DNA of 64,000 nt from Pseudomonas sp. B21-048 (GCF_024748615.1 NZ_CP087168.1:248001-312000); one strand, 5' to 3'; counted from the first letter of the stretch, positions 29,624 through 39,127 are shown. A program made the numbers and translations. The notes: generated by a model not told the origin, from the sequence alone.

Positions 29624-29846
29624 GGTGGCGATTTTATCCTGGACGGTTTGATGGGGCCCTTCAGGCTATAGGTTGGAATCAGGAACGGGGGAAAGGCAAT
29701 CCGAGATTGCTGTAGGAAAGTTCATCTAAGTAGTCGCTGACTGGAAGCCGTCCCCAATGCCGCCCCCCCGACCGGTATAAGAGGGTTGCGTATCGCCCGA
29801 AGCAGTGGCGATATAAGCACCTAATAAAATTTCAGGGGATCGTTGT

Positions 29847-32759
29847 ATGCCGCTCGCCACGTTGATTCACCGCGCCAGTCTGCCCAGCCCGCAAGTGTCT
29901 GCGGCGCAAGCGCTTGAGCTGCTGGAAGCGCATTACGGGCTGAGCGGGCGGTTGCAGGCTCTTGGGAGCCAGCAGGATCTCAATTTCCGGGTCGACAGCG
30001 AGCAGGGGCGTTTTGTCCTGAAAATCTGCCGTGGCGATTACTCGGCGCTGGAGCTGCAAGCTCAGCACGCAGGGCTCAAGCATTTGGCTGAACACTCCGG
30101 CGTGCAGGTGCCACGAGTTATTCCTGCCAAAAACGGCGCAGACCTCCTCTCCCTTGAGATTGGGAGCCAGGCGGTGCACGTGCGCCTGCTCGATTACATC
30201 GACGGCCAATCCCTGACGCACCTCGATCATCTGAGCCTTTCAGTGGTTGCCGGTTTCGGTCGGCTTTGCGGCGAAATGGACCTGGCGCTGGCCGGTTTCG
30301 ATCATCCGGGCCTTGAGCGCACCCTTCAATGGGACGCCCGTCACGCCAACGCGTTGATCGCGCATTTGCTGCCGGTGATCAAGGATGAGCGGCAACGAGC
30401 GTTGATTGCTGAAGCGGCCGAACAGGCCGAGCGCCATTTGCAGCCCTTGGTGGATAAGCTGCCGGTACAGGCGATTCACATGGACATCACTGACGACAAC
30501 GTGGTCTGGCAGCGGGATTCCCAGCGCCAATGGCAGTTGCAGGGCGTGATCGATTTTGGCGATCTGGTCCGAACCTGGCGGATCACCGATCTGTCGGTGA
30601 CCTGTGCCGCGCTACTGCACCATGCCGATGGCGATCCGTTCTACATTTTGCCGGCGGTTCAGGCTTATCACGCGGTCAATCCGTTGCAGCATGAAGAGTT
30701 GCTGGCGCTCTGGCCGCTGATCGTTGCCCGCTCGGCGGTGCTGGTGCTGAGTGGCGAACAGCAGGTCAGCATCGATCCGGGCAATGAGTACAGTCGTGAC
30801 AACCTGACCCATGAGTGGGAGATTTTCCGCGTTGCCACATCGGTGCCGTTGGCGTTGATGGAGGCGGCGATTCTTGCCGCAGTCGGTCAAAGTCTGCCGA
30901 GCATCGACAGTGAAGGCTTCGCGCCATTGTTGCCGAGTCTGGTGGGGCGCGAATTTGCGTTGATCGATCTGGGCGTACTCAGCCCACATTTCGAGACGGG
31001 TAACTGGGAGCAGGAGGGAATCGATCTGCGTCTGTTGACGGAGGCCGCCGCTGCTCACGGTCTGGCGGCCAGTCGATATGGCCAATATCGTCTGTCTCAA
31101 ACCCGACCGGACAGCGCCAGCGAAGCGGACACTTTCCCGTTACACGTTGCGTTGCGAGTGCCCGACGGCACGGCGGTCGAAGCGCCGTTTGCCGGTGTTA
31201 TCCATATCGCAGGGGAAAATTTGCTGCAACTGGACGCCCCAGAGGTCAGCGTCCGATTATGGGGTGTGGCCTCGTCGGTGCGCGATGGCGCGGCGCTGGT
31301 CAAAGGCCAGGTGCTGGGTTCGGTCAGCGGGCCGTTGATCGTGCAGTTGTGTCGAAGCGCTCAGCTCGATGCGCCGTTGTTTTGCACGCCATCGCGCGCG
31401 GCAGCCTGGCAGGCGTTGTGTCCTTCGCCTGCCGCGTTGCTGGGCCTGGCCTGTAATGCGGAAGAAGAACTCGACCCGCAGACGTTGCTGGCCCGCCGTG
31501 ACGCGAGTTTCGCGCGCTCCCAAAAACACTATTACATCGACCCGCCGCGCATCGAGCGCGGCTGGCGCAATCACCTGATTGACATGCAGGGCCGTTCTTA
31601 CCTCGACATGCTCAACAACGTCGCGGTCCTGGGTCATGGCCATCCGCGCATGGCTGCCGTCGCCAGCCGGCAGTGGTCGTTGCTCAACACCAACTCGCGT
31701 TTTCACTACGCGGCGATTGCCGAGTTTTCCGAACGCTTGCTGAAGCTGGCACCGGACAACATGGACCGTGTATTTCTGGTCAACAGCGGCACCGAGGCCA
31801 ATGACCTGGCAATCCGCCTGGCCTGGGCCTACAGCGGCGGTCGCGACATGCTCAGCGTGTTGGAGGCGTATCACGGCTGGTCGGTGGCGGCGGATGCGGT
31901 CTCGACCTCGATTGCCGATAACCCCAAGGCCTTGAGCAGTCGTCCTGATTGGGTGCACCCGGTGACCGCGCCGAACACCTATCGCGGTGAATTTCGTGGT
32001 GTCGACAGCGCACCCGACTACGTGCGTAGCGTCGAACACAACCTGGCGAAAATCGCCGAGCAGAAACGCCAGTTAGCCGGTTTCATCTGCGAGCCGGTGT
32101 ACGGCAATGCCGGCGGTATCTCGCTGCCGCCGGGTTACTTGAAGCAGGTCTATGCGCTGGTCCGCGCTCAGGGCGGGGTGTGCATCGCCGACGAGGTGCA
32201 GGTCGGTTACGGCCGGATGGGCAAATTCTTCTGGGGCTTCGAAGAGCAGGGCGTGGTGCCAGACATCATCACCATGGCCAAAGGCATGGGTAACGGCCAG
32301 CCGTTGGGCGCAGTCATTACCCGTCGGGAAATCGCCGAAGCGCTGGAGGCCGAGGGTTACTTCTTCTCGTCGGCCGGCGGCAGCCCTGTCAGTTGCCAGA
32401 TCGGCATGGCAGTGCTGGATGTGATGGAAGAAGAAAAACTCTGGGAAAACGCCCAGGTCGTGGGCGGGTATTTCAAGGAACGTCTTGAAGCGTTGATCGA
32501 TCGGCATCCCTTGGTGGGAGCGGTGCATGGTTCCGGCTTCTATCTGGGCGTGGAGTTGATCCGCAATCGAGAAACCCTGGAACCGGCGACCGAGGAAACC
32601 ACGGCGCTGTGCGATCGTCTTCGAGAGCTGGGGATCTTCATGCAGCCGACGGGTGATTATCTGAACATCCTCAAGATCAAGCCGCCGATGGTTACGTCGC
32701 GTCAGAGCGTGGATTTCTTTGTCGACATACTGTCCAAAGTCTTGGATGAGGGTCTATAA
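29847..32759 (+). CDS. Fusion of APH-type kinase and class III PLP aminotransferase
   Basis: 970 residues. Residues about 25-290 are an aminoglycoside/choline-kinase-like (APH) domain with catalytic AIHMDITDDNVVW and VIDFGDL. About 390-510 is a beta-rich segment resembling an M23/lipoyl-type fold (ALRVPDGTAVEAPFAGVIHI). About 545-968 is a class III aminotransferase with PLP lysine K812 (ITMAKGMGNG) and DEVQVGYGRMG. The order matches ETNPPL-related bacterial fusions. Likely substrate is a (phospho)amino compound; proximity to aguBA suggests polyamine or agmatine metabolism. AGGGGA supports the start. Confidence 0.88.
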   Translation: MPLATLIHRASLPSPQVSAAQALELLEAHYGLSGRLQALGSQQDLNFRVDSEQGRFVLKICRGDYSALELQAQHAGLKHLAEHSGVQVPRVIPAKNGADLLSLEIGSQAVHVRLLDYIDGQSLTHLDHLSLSVVAGFGRLCGEMDLALAGFDHPGLERTLQWDARHANALIAHLLPVIKDERQRALIAEAAEQAERHLQPLVDKLPVQAIHMDITDDNVVWQRDSQRQWQLQGVIDFGDLVRTWRITDLSVTCAALLHHADGDPFYILPAVQAYHAVNPLQHEELLALWPLIVARSAVLVLSGEQQVSIDPGNEYSRDNLTHEWEIFRVATSVPLALMEAAILAAVGQSLPSIDSEGFAPLLPSLVGREFALIDLGVLSPHFETGNWEQEGIDLRLLTEAAAAHGLAASRYGQYRLSQTRPDSASEADTFPLHVALRVPDGTAVEAPFAGVIHIAGENLLQLDAPEVSVRLWGVASSVRDGAALVKGQVLGSVSGPLIVQLCRSAQLDAPLFCTPSRAAAWQALCPSPAALLGLACNAEEELDPQTLLARRDASFARSQKHYYIDPPRIERGWRNHLIDMQGRSYLDMLNNVAVLGHGHPRMAAVASRQWSLLNTNSRFHYAAIAEFSERLLKLAPDNMDRVFLVNSGTEANDLAIRLAWAYSGGRDMLSVLEAYHGWSVAADAVSTSIADNPKALSSRPDWVHPVTAPNTYRGEFRGVDSAPDYVRSVEHNLAKIAEQKRQLAGFICEPVYGNAGGISLPPGYLKQVYALVRAQGGVCIADEVQVGYGRMGKFFWGFEEQGVVPDIITMAKGMGNGQPLGAVITRREIAEALEAEGYFFSSAGGSPVSCQIGMAVLDVMEEEKLWENAQVVGGYFKERLEALIDRHPLVGAVHGSGFYLGVELIRNRETLEPATEETTALCDRLRELGIFMQPTGDYLNILKIKPPMVTSRQSVDFFVDILSKVLDEGL

Positions 32760-32850
32760 GCCGCAGCTCCTACATTTGAATCGTGAAATGTCGATTGTTA
32801 TCGGTTTTAAGCGAATCATTTTTGACGGATGGAGTATTTTCCGCTTTAAA

Positions 32851-32868
32851 AGCCGATTTTTATCGGCT
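32851..32868. promoter_or_regulatory. Palindrome between the fusion gene and aguB
   Basis: Perfect 7-bp inverted repeat AGCCGAT / ATCGGCT with a TTTT loop in an AT-rich stretch, 110 bases before aguB. Could be an operator or a weak hairpin. A related GTTATCGG sequence lies 50 bases earlier. Confidence 0.45.
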
Positions 32869-32977
32869 ATAAAGTCGCCACTGCCCACGGTGTGGATGAA
32901 CCACGCCCGGTGTTGCCTCTGTCTGTCATCGGTCGATGCCACCCTCGACCCTCAAGCACTTGCCCAGGAGATGATTC

Positions 32978-33856
32978 ATGAGCCGTATCGTTACCGTCGC
33001 CGCTACCCAGATGGCGTGTTCCTGGGACCTGGAAGCCAACATCGAGACCGCTGAGAAACTGGTCCGTGAGGCAGCGGCCAAAGGCGCGCAAATCATCCTG
33101 ATCCAGGAGCTGTTCGAGGCTCCGTACTTCTGCCAGAAGCCGAATCCTGATTACCTGCAGTTGGCCACGACCGTTGAAGACAACGTCGCCATCAAGCACT
33201 TTCAGAAAATCGCCAAAGAGCTGCAGGTCGTTCTGCCGATCAGCTTCTACGAACTGGCCGGCCGCGCACGTTTCAACAGCATCGCGATCATCGATGCCGA
33301 CGGCAGCAACCTCGGGATTTATCGTAAAAGCCACATCCCGGACGGCCCTGGCTACCACGAAAAGTACTACTTCAACCCGGGCGATACCGGTTTCAAAGTC
33401 TGGAACACCCGTTATGCGAAAATTGGCGTGGGCATCTGCTGGGATCAATGGTTCCCTGAGTGCGCCCGCAGCATGGCGCTGCAAGGCGCGGAAATCCTGT
33501 TCTACCCGACCGCCATCGGCAGCGAGCCACACGACAAGACCATTTCCTCCCGCGACCACTGGCAGCGCGTGCAACAAGGCCATGCCGGCGCCAACCTGAT
33601 GCCGCTGATTGCCAGTAACCGCATTGGCAATGAAGAACAAGACGGCTACGACATTACCTTTTACGGCTCATCGTTCATTGCCAACCCGTTTGGTGAGAAA
33701 GTCCAAGAGCTGAATGAAACAGAAGAAGGCATTCTGGTTCACAGTTTCGACCTCGATGAGCTGGAGCACATCCGCAGCGCATGGGGCTCGTTCCGTGACC
33801 GTCGCCCGAACCTGTACGGCGCGATCAAAACCCTCGACGGTTCCCTGGAGTCCTGA
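32978..33856 (+). CDS. aguB: N-carbamoylputrescine amidase
   Basis: 292 residues of the carbon-nitrogen hydrolase family. Catalytic triad in context: E in LIQELFEAPYF, K in YRKSHIPDGPGY and C154 in GVGICWDQWFPE. Converts N-carbamoylputrescine to putrescine. Three bases separate it from aguA. Confidence 0.96.
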   Translation: MSRIVTVAATQMACSWDLEANIETAEKLVREAAAKGAQIILIQELFEAPYFCQKPNPDYLQLATTVEDNVAIKHFQKIAKELQVVLPISFYELAGRARFNSIAIIDADGSNLGIYRKSHIPDGPGYHEKYYFNPGDTGFKVWNTRYAKIGVGICWDQWFPECARSMALQGAEILFYPTAIGSEPHDKTISSRDHWQRVQQGHAGANLMPLIASNRIGNEEQDGYDITFYGSSFIANPFGEKVQELNETEEGILVHSFDLDELEHIRSAWGSFRDRRPNLYGAIKTLDGSLES

Positions 33857-33859
33857 ACC

Positions 33860-34966
33860 ATGACCACTTTGAACAGCACCCCTCGCACCGACGGCTTTTA
33901 CATGCCCGCCGAATGGGCTCCACAGACCCAGGCCTGGATGGTCTGGCCCGAGCGCCCGGACAACTGGCGCCTGGGTGGCAAACCGGCACAAGCCGCGCAT
34001 GTGGCGGTGGCCAAGGCCATCGCGCGTTTCGAACCGGTGACCGTGGCGGTTTCCGCCGGCCAGTACGAAAATGCTCGTGCCCGTCTCGATGTGCCGAATA
34101 TTCGTTTGGTGGAGATGTCCAGCGATGACGCCTGGGTTCGGGATACTGGCCCGACATTCGTCATCAATAACCGCGGCGAAGTCCGTGGTGTGGATTGGGA
34201 TTTCAATGCCTGGGGCGGTTTCGACGGTGGTCTGTATTCACCGTGGAACCGTGACTCGCAGGTGGCGGGCAAGATCCTCGAAATCGAGCGCAGCCCGCGC
34301 TACCGCACCGAAGGTTTTGTGCTCGAAGGCGGCTCGATCCATGTCGATGGCGAAGGCACCCTGATCACCACCGAAGAGTGCCTGCTCAACCGCAATCGCA
34401 ATCCGCACATGGACCGCACGCAGATCGAAGCGGTGCTCAGCGCCAATCTGGCTGTGGATAAAATCATCTGGTTGCCAGACGGTTTGTTCAACGACGAAAC
34501 CGACGGCCATGTGGATAACTTCTGCTGCTACGTGCGTCCGGGCGAAGTACTGCTGGCCTGGACCGACGACCCGCAGGACCCGAACTACCCGCGCTGCCAG
34601 GCGGCAATAAACGTGCTGCAAAACAGCACCGATGCCAAGGGGCGCCCGTTCACGGTGCACAAGATGCCGATTCCGGGGCCGCTGTACGCAACTGAAGACG
34701 AGTGCGCAGGTGTCGATCCGGTGGATGGCACTCAGGAACGCAATCCGACCGTTCGTCTGGCCGGCTCTTACGTGAACTTCCTGATCGTCAACGGCGGCAT
34801 CATCGCGCCGAGCTTCGACGACCCCTTGGATGGTCCGGCCAAAGAGATTTTGCAGAGGTTGTTCCCGCAACACGAAGTGGTCATGGTGCCGGGTCGTGAA
34901 TTGTTACTGGGGGGCGGTAACATCCACTGCCTTACCCAACAACAGCCAGCCCCGCACAAGGAGTGA
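33860..34966 (+). CDS. aguA: Agmatine deiminase
   Basis: 368 residues. Motifs [33 protein letters not shown], the histidine in [20 protein letters not shown] and nucleophile C357 in [15 protein letters not shown] are all intact. Converts agmatine to N-carbamoylputrescine, the step before AguB. A terminator follows at 35038. Confidence 0.96.
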   Translation: MTTLNSTPRTDGFYMPAEWAPQTQAWMVWPERPDNWRLGGKPAQAAHVAVAKAIARFEPVTVAVSAGQYENARARLDVPNIRLVEMSSDDAWVRDTGPTFVINNRGEVRGVDWDFNAWGGFDGGLYSPWNRDSQVAGKILEIERSPRYRTEGFVLEGGSIHVDGEGTLITTEECLLNRNRNPHMDRTQIEAVLSANLAVDKIIWLPDGLFNDETDGHVDNFCCYVRPGEVLLAWTDDPQDPNYPRCQAAINVLQNSTDAKGRPFTVHKMPIPGPLYATEDECAGVDPVDGTQERNPTVRLAGSYVNFLIVNGGIIAPSFDDPLDGPAKEILQRLFPQHEVVMVPGRELLLGGGNIHCLTQQQPAPHKE

Positions 34967-35037
34967 GTGAGGTCGTAACACCTTGAGTTGATTGAAGAAT
35001 CGATTGAGCAACGATTCAGCCTCGTTGTTTCACAGAA

Positions 35038-35070
35038 AGCCCGCAGCCCATCAGGACTGCGGGCTTTTTT
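35038..35070 (+). terminator. Rho-independent terminator after aguA
   Basis: 9-bp stem AGCCCGCAG / CTGCGGGCT followed by T6. Confidence 0.92.
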
Positions 35071-35211
35071 GTATCCACTTGCCGACACTTCGAAAACATT
35101 GGCACAGCTCTTGTATCTTCGATGGCGCAATGTGGGGAGGGAGAGAACTTCGATGTTCTGTCATAAACCTTGGATAAGTTAGCCGCTCACAAACCAGGAG
35201 AGAGCGCTGAG

Positions 35212-35424
35212 ATGAACGCCGAAATGAACGTCGTGAGCGAGCGGGCACTGCATCCTCTGGCAGTTAATAGCGAATCGCTCCAGGTCTTGGCGCAGTGGTT
35301 GAAGTCCAATGGAACGCGTCAGATCAGGGAAGCTGATCCGCGCCGGATGATGATCGAGCGCTACCCCGCTGGTTTATTCAGCGAGGCAGAACTGGAAGCA
35401 CTGTGGGATGTGATGGAAGGATAA
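35212..35424 (+). CDS. Small hypothetical protein
   Basis: 70 residues from the ATG at 35212, with AGGAGAG upstream; the frame begins earlier but without support. The C-terminal half (RQIREADPRRMMIERYPAGL, FSEAELEALWDVMEG) looks helical and structured. Family not recognised. A terminator follows directly. Confidence 0.6.
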   Translation: MNAEMNVVSERALHPLAVNSESLQVLAQWLKSNGTRQIREADPRRMMIERYPAGLFSEAELEALWDVMEG

Positions 35425-35445
35425 GAAGAAAAACAACGGATTGAT

Positions 35446-35476
35446 AAAAGCGCTGCCGGGGAAGGCGGCGCTTTTT
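35446..35476 (+). terminator. Rho-independent terminator after the small gene
   Basis: Stem AAAAGCGCTGCC / GGCGGCGCTTTTT with a 5-base loop and a T tract. Confidence 0.88.
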
Positions 35477-35501
35477 ATGCCTGTGATCGCGACCAGGTGC
35501 A

Positions 35502-35759
35502 TTGGTCCGTGAGGCATATTTCGACGGTTTGCTGCGCGATGAGACGGCGGTGTTCGATTCCACACCGCCGATTGCCGCTGTACTGGCAGCCGAGCAGATC
35601 GCGGGACGAGGGCTCGCATTGCTGGGTCGTTTGCAAACAGCTCATTACGTGGAAGGTCGACGCATTGCTGACGAAGCCGTTCTGATGGAACTCGCCGTAC
35701 AAACAGATCTGGAACCTGAGGCCTTCCGACAATCTACAAAGCCACCGGACGCCCGATGA
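35502..35759 (+). pseudogene. DsbA-family protein, C-terminal fragment
   Basis: REAYFDGLLRDETAVFDSTP, later LLGRLQTAHYVEGRRIADEA-VLMELAVQTDLEPEAF, is the C-terminal helical part of a thioredoxin/DsbA-family (DSBA-like) protein. The CxxC thioredoxin part is absent. The fragment ends at a TGA where NTF2-family sequence starts in another frame. Confidence 0.6.
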
Positions 35760-35863
35760 ATGCCCGGGTCGCTCACTTGTGGACGCTGGCCGACGGCAAA
35801 GTCACGCATTTCGAACAATTCGTCGACAGTCACACTGTGCAATTAGCTATCGCGGACAAGTGA
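35736..35863 (+). pseudogene. SnoaL/NTF2-like protein, C-terminal fragment
   Basis: In a frame shifted relative to the DsbA fragment, TIYKATGRPMNARVAHLWTL and ADGKVTHFEQFVDSHTVQLA match the C-terminal strand-rich part of SnoaL-like ketosteroid-isomerase-fold proteins, ending in TGA at 35861. The N-terminal half is missing, so a deletion or recombination joined two unrelated gene ends. Confidence 0.6.
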
Positions 35864-36068
35864 TGGGGGCGCGGAAAACGACCTCGGTACATTGATCACT
35901 TTTGTTCGGAAAAATACCCAAAGTTGCTGTTTTTACTCGTAAAAAATCGGATTAAAGCAACTTCATGCCGCGTTTCAAGCAACGCTTGATATGCCTGAAA
36001 TTCTTTCTCATGGGCCGCAAAACCCGCACCCACTAGATTAGGCCGCTAAATGGAATGGAGACCTGGTA

Positions 36069-36815
36069 ATGATCGTGTTGAACAAAGAAGTTGGCGAATC
36101 GCTACGACGCGACAAATATGTCAACGTCCAGGGAGCCGACTTCAATCTCTTCGGTCATTTTTCCGACTTTGTCAGATTGACTAAAAGTTGGGAAAGCATG
36201 GAGCCGGACAGCTATTACGGCCAGGCCGATGCGGGCATGCGTTTCCGTCGTTACAGCGATTTCGAATACAACCCGGTCAGCCGTGAACTGAAGCAGCTGG
36301 AACACCGCGCCTACGTGCAATCGAAGGCCAACAACAGCTACGTCGGCGGGCTGGAGCGGCACTTCCAGGATTTCTCCAATGAAGTCATCAATTCGCCGGT
36401 GATGCGCAGCCTCATCGATGCGGATTTCGAGGTGTACAAAAACGTATTGCCGCCGGAGTTGCACGATGAAATCTGGCAGTGCCAGATCCATCAGATCCGC
36501 ATCGAAATCAAGCCGGGCAAGCAACTGGAAATCACCCCGGAAGGTATTCATTGCGACGGTTATCCGTTCAGCGGTGTGCATTTCTGGGGCCGCAACAACG
36601 TGGAGGGGGCGGAAAGCCGGTTGTATTCGGCTGAAGAGGAACAGTTGGCGGCGACGACTTATCTGGAAATCCTCGACACCACCTACTTCCTCGATCGCGA
36701 CATGCGTCACTACGTGACAGCGGCACGCAATACCCACGCTCACGAAATGGCCTATCGGCAGATTCTGGCCATTTCCTTCTCGCGGCCCGGGACCGCTTTC
36801 GACATTGTTCGCTGA
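36069..36815 (+). CDS. 2OG-Fe(II) dioxygenase, amino-acid hydroxylase type (PF10014-like)
   Basis: 248 residues. The facial-triad motif H161-C-D163 (GIHCDGYPFSGVHFWGRNN) and a distal histidine H223 or H225 (ARNTHAHEMAYRQILAISF) are present. QLEHRAYVQSKANNSYVGG and QIRIEIKPGK fit the 2OG-Fe_Oxy_2 family, whose members hydroxylate free L-isoleucine, L-leucine or similar amino acids. It is the first gene of an operon with a GNAT and AzlCD. The upstream region has an inverted repeat (AAGTTGCT at 35921 / AGCAACTT at 35956). Confidence 0.82.
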   Translation: MIVLNKEVGESLRRDKYVNVQGADFNLFGHFSDFVRLTKSWESMEPDSYYGQADAGMRFRRYSDFEYNPVSRELKQLEHRAYVQSKANNSYVGGLERHFQDFSNEVINSPVMRSLIDADFEVYKNVLPPELHDEIWQCQIHQIRIEIKPGKQLEITPEGIHCDGYPFSGVHFWGRNNVEGAESRLYSAEEEQLAATTYLEILDTTYFLDRDMRHYVTAARNTHAHEMAYRQILAISFSRPGTAFDIVR

Positions 36816-36828
36816 ACAGCTAGACCCC

Positions 36829-37275
36829 ATGATGCACATCGCCGAGTGCCCTGCACCGGTGATGCTGCAGCGTGCAACAGCCAAGGAAGCGCAACGTCTG
36901 GAGCGCTTCTTTCGGCAATTCGACGAAGTGTCATTCTGTGAATGGCAAGACGCCAAATGTTTGCGCGGTGTGTTGGAGCAGAAAACCACCACCGCGTTTC
37001 TCGCGCTCGATGTCTGTGGCGAAGTGGTCGGCGCGGTGTTGGGCGGAATGCTCGGCAGCCGTGGCACCATCAATCACTTGGCGGTGAGCCCGGTGTATCG
37101 CAGCCAGGGGGTCGGTCAGCGCTTGGTGGAAGCGGCATCGGCGGACATGAAAAGGGTCGGTGTGCTGCGGATGTTCCTGTTCGTTGACGATGCCAACCTC
37201 GCCGGCAAACGTTTTTGGAGTGCCCAGGGCTTTTGTGAGCCGCGCGGCGAAACGACCTTTGAGAGGGACTTATGA
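36829..37275 (+). CDS. GNAT-family N-acetyltransferase
   Basis: 148 residues from tandem ATG codons at 36829. The acetyl-CoA-binding motif SPVYRSQGVGQRLVEAASAD (motif A, R/QxxGxG/A) is intact, and SAQGFCEPRGETTFERDL closes the fold. It follows the dioxygenase by 13 bases and overlaps azlC by 4, so it belongs to the same operon. It may acetylate a small amine, perhaps the hydroxylated amino acid (inference). Confidence 0.82.
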   Translation: MMHIAECPAPVMLQRATAKEAQRLERFFRQFDEVSFCEWQDAKCLRGVLEQKTTTAFLALDVCGEVVGAVLGGMLGSRGTINHLAVSPVYRSQGVGQRLVEAASADMKRVGVLRMFLFVDDANLAGKRFWSAQGFCEPRGETTFERDL

Positions 37276-37988
37276 ATGAGACGTCCAGCAGCCAACCGCT
37301 GATGGTCGAACCCCAGCCCTCGCGCACGTTCGCTGAAGCCAGCCCGGTGATTGCGGGCTACTTCACGGTGGCGTTTGTGTTCGGTCTGATGGCCGTCAAT
37401 GCCGGATTGCCCGTGTGGCTGCCGGTCGCGATGTGCCTGTTCGTCTACGCCGGCGCTTCACAGTTCGCCGCCCTGGCGCTGATTTCCAGCGGTGCGTCGC
37501 TGACGACCATCATCCTCACCACGTTTTTGATCAACGCGCGGCACATGCTGATGTCGGTCTACATGGCCAAGGCCTTGCAGGCGATGGGCCTCAGTCGTCT
37601 GGAGCGCTGGTGTTATGCCGGCGGGCTGACCGACGAATCGTTCGCCTTCCACAGCGTCAAACTGGGCAAGGGCATACCGGTCAATGTGCGTTACCTGATC
37701 GGCTTCAATCTGTATTGCCACACCTCGTGGGTGCTGGGCGGTTTGCTGGGGGCGATCTGCGCACAGTACGCGGCGCACCTGATCAAGTATCAGCTCGACT
37801 ATGCGCTGACCGCGATGATGCTCTACGTGCTGGTATCGCTGTGCAACACCCGTAACAAACTGATCGCCGCACTGGCCGCGGTTGCCTGCATGGGTGCCCT
37901 GAGCCTGATCGGCAGCTCACCCTTCAACGTGTTCATTGCCACATTCGTGGGCTGCGGGGTGGGTGTATGCCTGACCAAACGTTCCTGA
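37272..37988 (+). CDS. azlC: AzlC-family branched-chain amino acid exporter subunit
   Basis: 238 residues with several membrane segments and the AzlC signatures FVYAGASQFAALALISSG and NARHMLMSVYMAKAL, plus DESFAFHS. With AzlD it exports branched-chain amino acids or analogues. The start overlaps the GNAT stop as ATGA. Confidence 0.92.
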   Translation: MNETSSSQPLMVEPQPSRTFAEASPVIAGYFTVAFVFGLMAVNAGLPVWLPVAMCLFVYAGASQFAALALISSGASLTTIILTTFLINARHMLMSVYMAKALQAMGLSRLERWCYAGGLTDESFAFHSVKLGKGIPVNVRYLIGFNLYCHTSWVLGGLLGAICAQYAAHLIKYQLDYALTAMMLYVLVSLCNTRNKLIAALAAVACMGALSLIGSSPFNVFIATFVGCGVGVCLTKRS

Positions 37989-38287
37989 TCCTCGTCGTCG
38001 CGCTGATGATGGCCGTCACATTCCTGCCGCGCGCGTTGCCGCTGCAGGTGAACACCGACCATTGGCCACCCCTGGTCGCCCGGGCGCTGGAATACCTGCC
38101 GGTGGCGATCGTCGCTGCAATCAGTCTCACGCCGCTGTTGATCAAGGATCAGCAGGTGCAACTTGATCGCCCGGAATTTTATGCAGCCATTCCGACGTTG
38201 TTATGTGCGTATTTCAGCAAAAATCTCTTTCTCAGCGTAGCGGTGGGAACGGCTGCGTACATCGCGCTCGGGTCGTTCATGCAGTGA
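37967..38287 (+). CDS. azlD: AzlD-family small exporter subunit
   Basis: 106 residues, hydrophobic, with TFLPRALPLQ and a central P/R motif typical of AzlD. It overlaps azlC by 22 bases and its 3' end overlaps the convergent LysR gene by 87 bases. Confidence 0.9.
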   Translation: MPDQTFLILVVALMMAVTFLPRALPLQVNTDHWPPLVARALEYLPVAIVAAISLTPLLIKDQQVQLDRPEFYAAIPTLLCAYFSKNLFLSVAVGTAAYIALGSFMQ

Positions 38288-39127
38288 CAGAGCAACCACC
38301 TCGTTCAGGGCCTGGCTCGACAACTCGGGGTTATTGACCGCCAGCCGTACTTCAAGGGAGTCCTCGAAACCCGGGAAAATGGTCAAGCCGTTACGCAGGG
38401 CCGCCTCACGGGACACCACGCCGAGGCCGTCCATTTGCGTGATCAACGACAGGGTCAGGGTCTCGCTGCAGGAATAGATCATCCGCTTGTCTGACTCGTA
38501 ATGACCAAGGCCGGCGTCGAGAAAACGCAAGAAACTGTGGGAATACGGACAATCGTCGGCAGGACGAACCTGAAACTTGTTGCTGAGCAGCATCAGCGGA
38601 TCGTTTTCCTGACCGCAATGAGCACCCACCACCTGCACCTGTACATCGGGCAGGGCAATGCTGGGTAAACCTGGTTGCTGCGGGCCAATCAGCACGGCCA
38701 GGTCGAAGTCTTCATTCTTCAACTTGCTGAGGTTTTCCATCGACTCGGCGTAGCTGAATTCCAGTTGATAATCAGGAAACACCTCAATGAGGCGTCCGAT
38801 CATTCGCCGGTTGAAGTCGGCTGACAGGGTCGTATTAAGCGCAACCTTGAGCGTACGTTGTCCGGGCACCTTGAGCGTGGCGACTTTCTCCTCCAATTGC
38901 CGCATGGCGACCAATACCTTGTCCATATAGGGCGTGAGCTCCTTGCCCTGCGTCGTTAGGGTCAGCCCCTTGTTGGAGCGACGAAACAACCGAAAACCAA
39001 ACTGCTCTTCGACCTTGTTCAACTGCGCGGCCAAGGCCTGCACGGTCAAACAGGAATGCTCCGCCGCCGCCGACAACGAGCCGGTCTGCACGATGCGCAT
39101 GAGATTACGTAAGGTTCTACTATCCAT
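38201..39127 (-). CDS. LysR-family transcriptional regulator
   Basis: 308 residues from the ATG at 39127; the frame is open for 30 more codons upstream without support. N-terminal HTH: LRNLMRIVQTGSLSAAAEHS, CLTVQALAAQLNKVEEQFGF. The last 28 codons lie antisense to the end of azlD, an unusual convergent overlap. It may control the dioxygenase-azlCD operon (inference from position). Confidence 0.85.
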   Translation of the reverse strand: MDSRTLRNLMRIVQTGSLSAAAEHSCLTVQALAAQLNKVEEQFGFRLFRRSNKGLTLTTQGKELTPYMDKVLVAMRQLEEKVATLKVPGQRTLKVALNTTLSADFNRRMIGRLIEVFPDYQLEFSYAESMENLSKLKNEDFDLAVLIGPQQPGLPSIALPDVQVQVVGAHCGQENDPLMLLSNKFQVRPADDCPYSHSFLRFLDAGLGHYESDKRMIYSCSETLTLSLITQMDGLGVVSREAALRNGLTIFPGFEDSLEVRLAVNNPELSSQALNEVVALSLHERPERDVRSRSHRYAEKEIFAEIRT

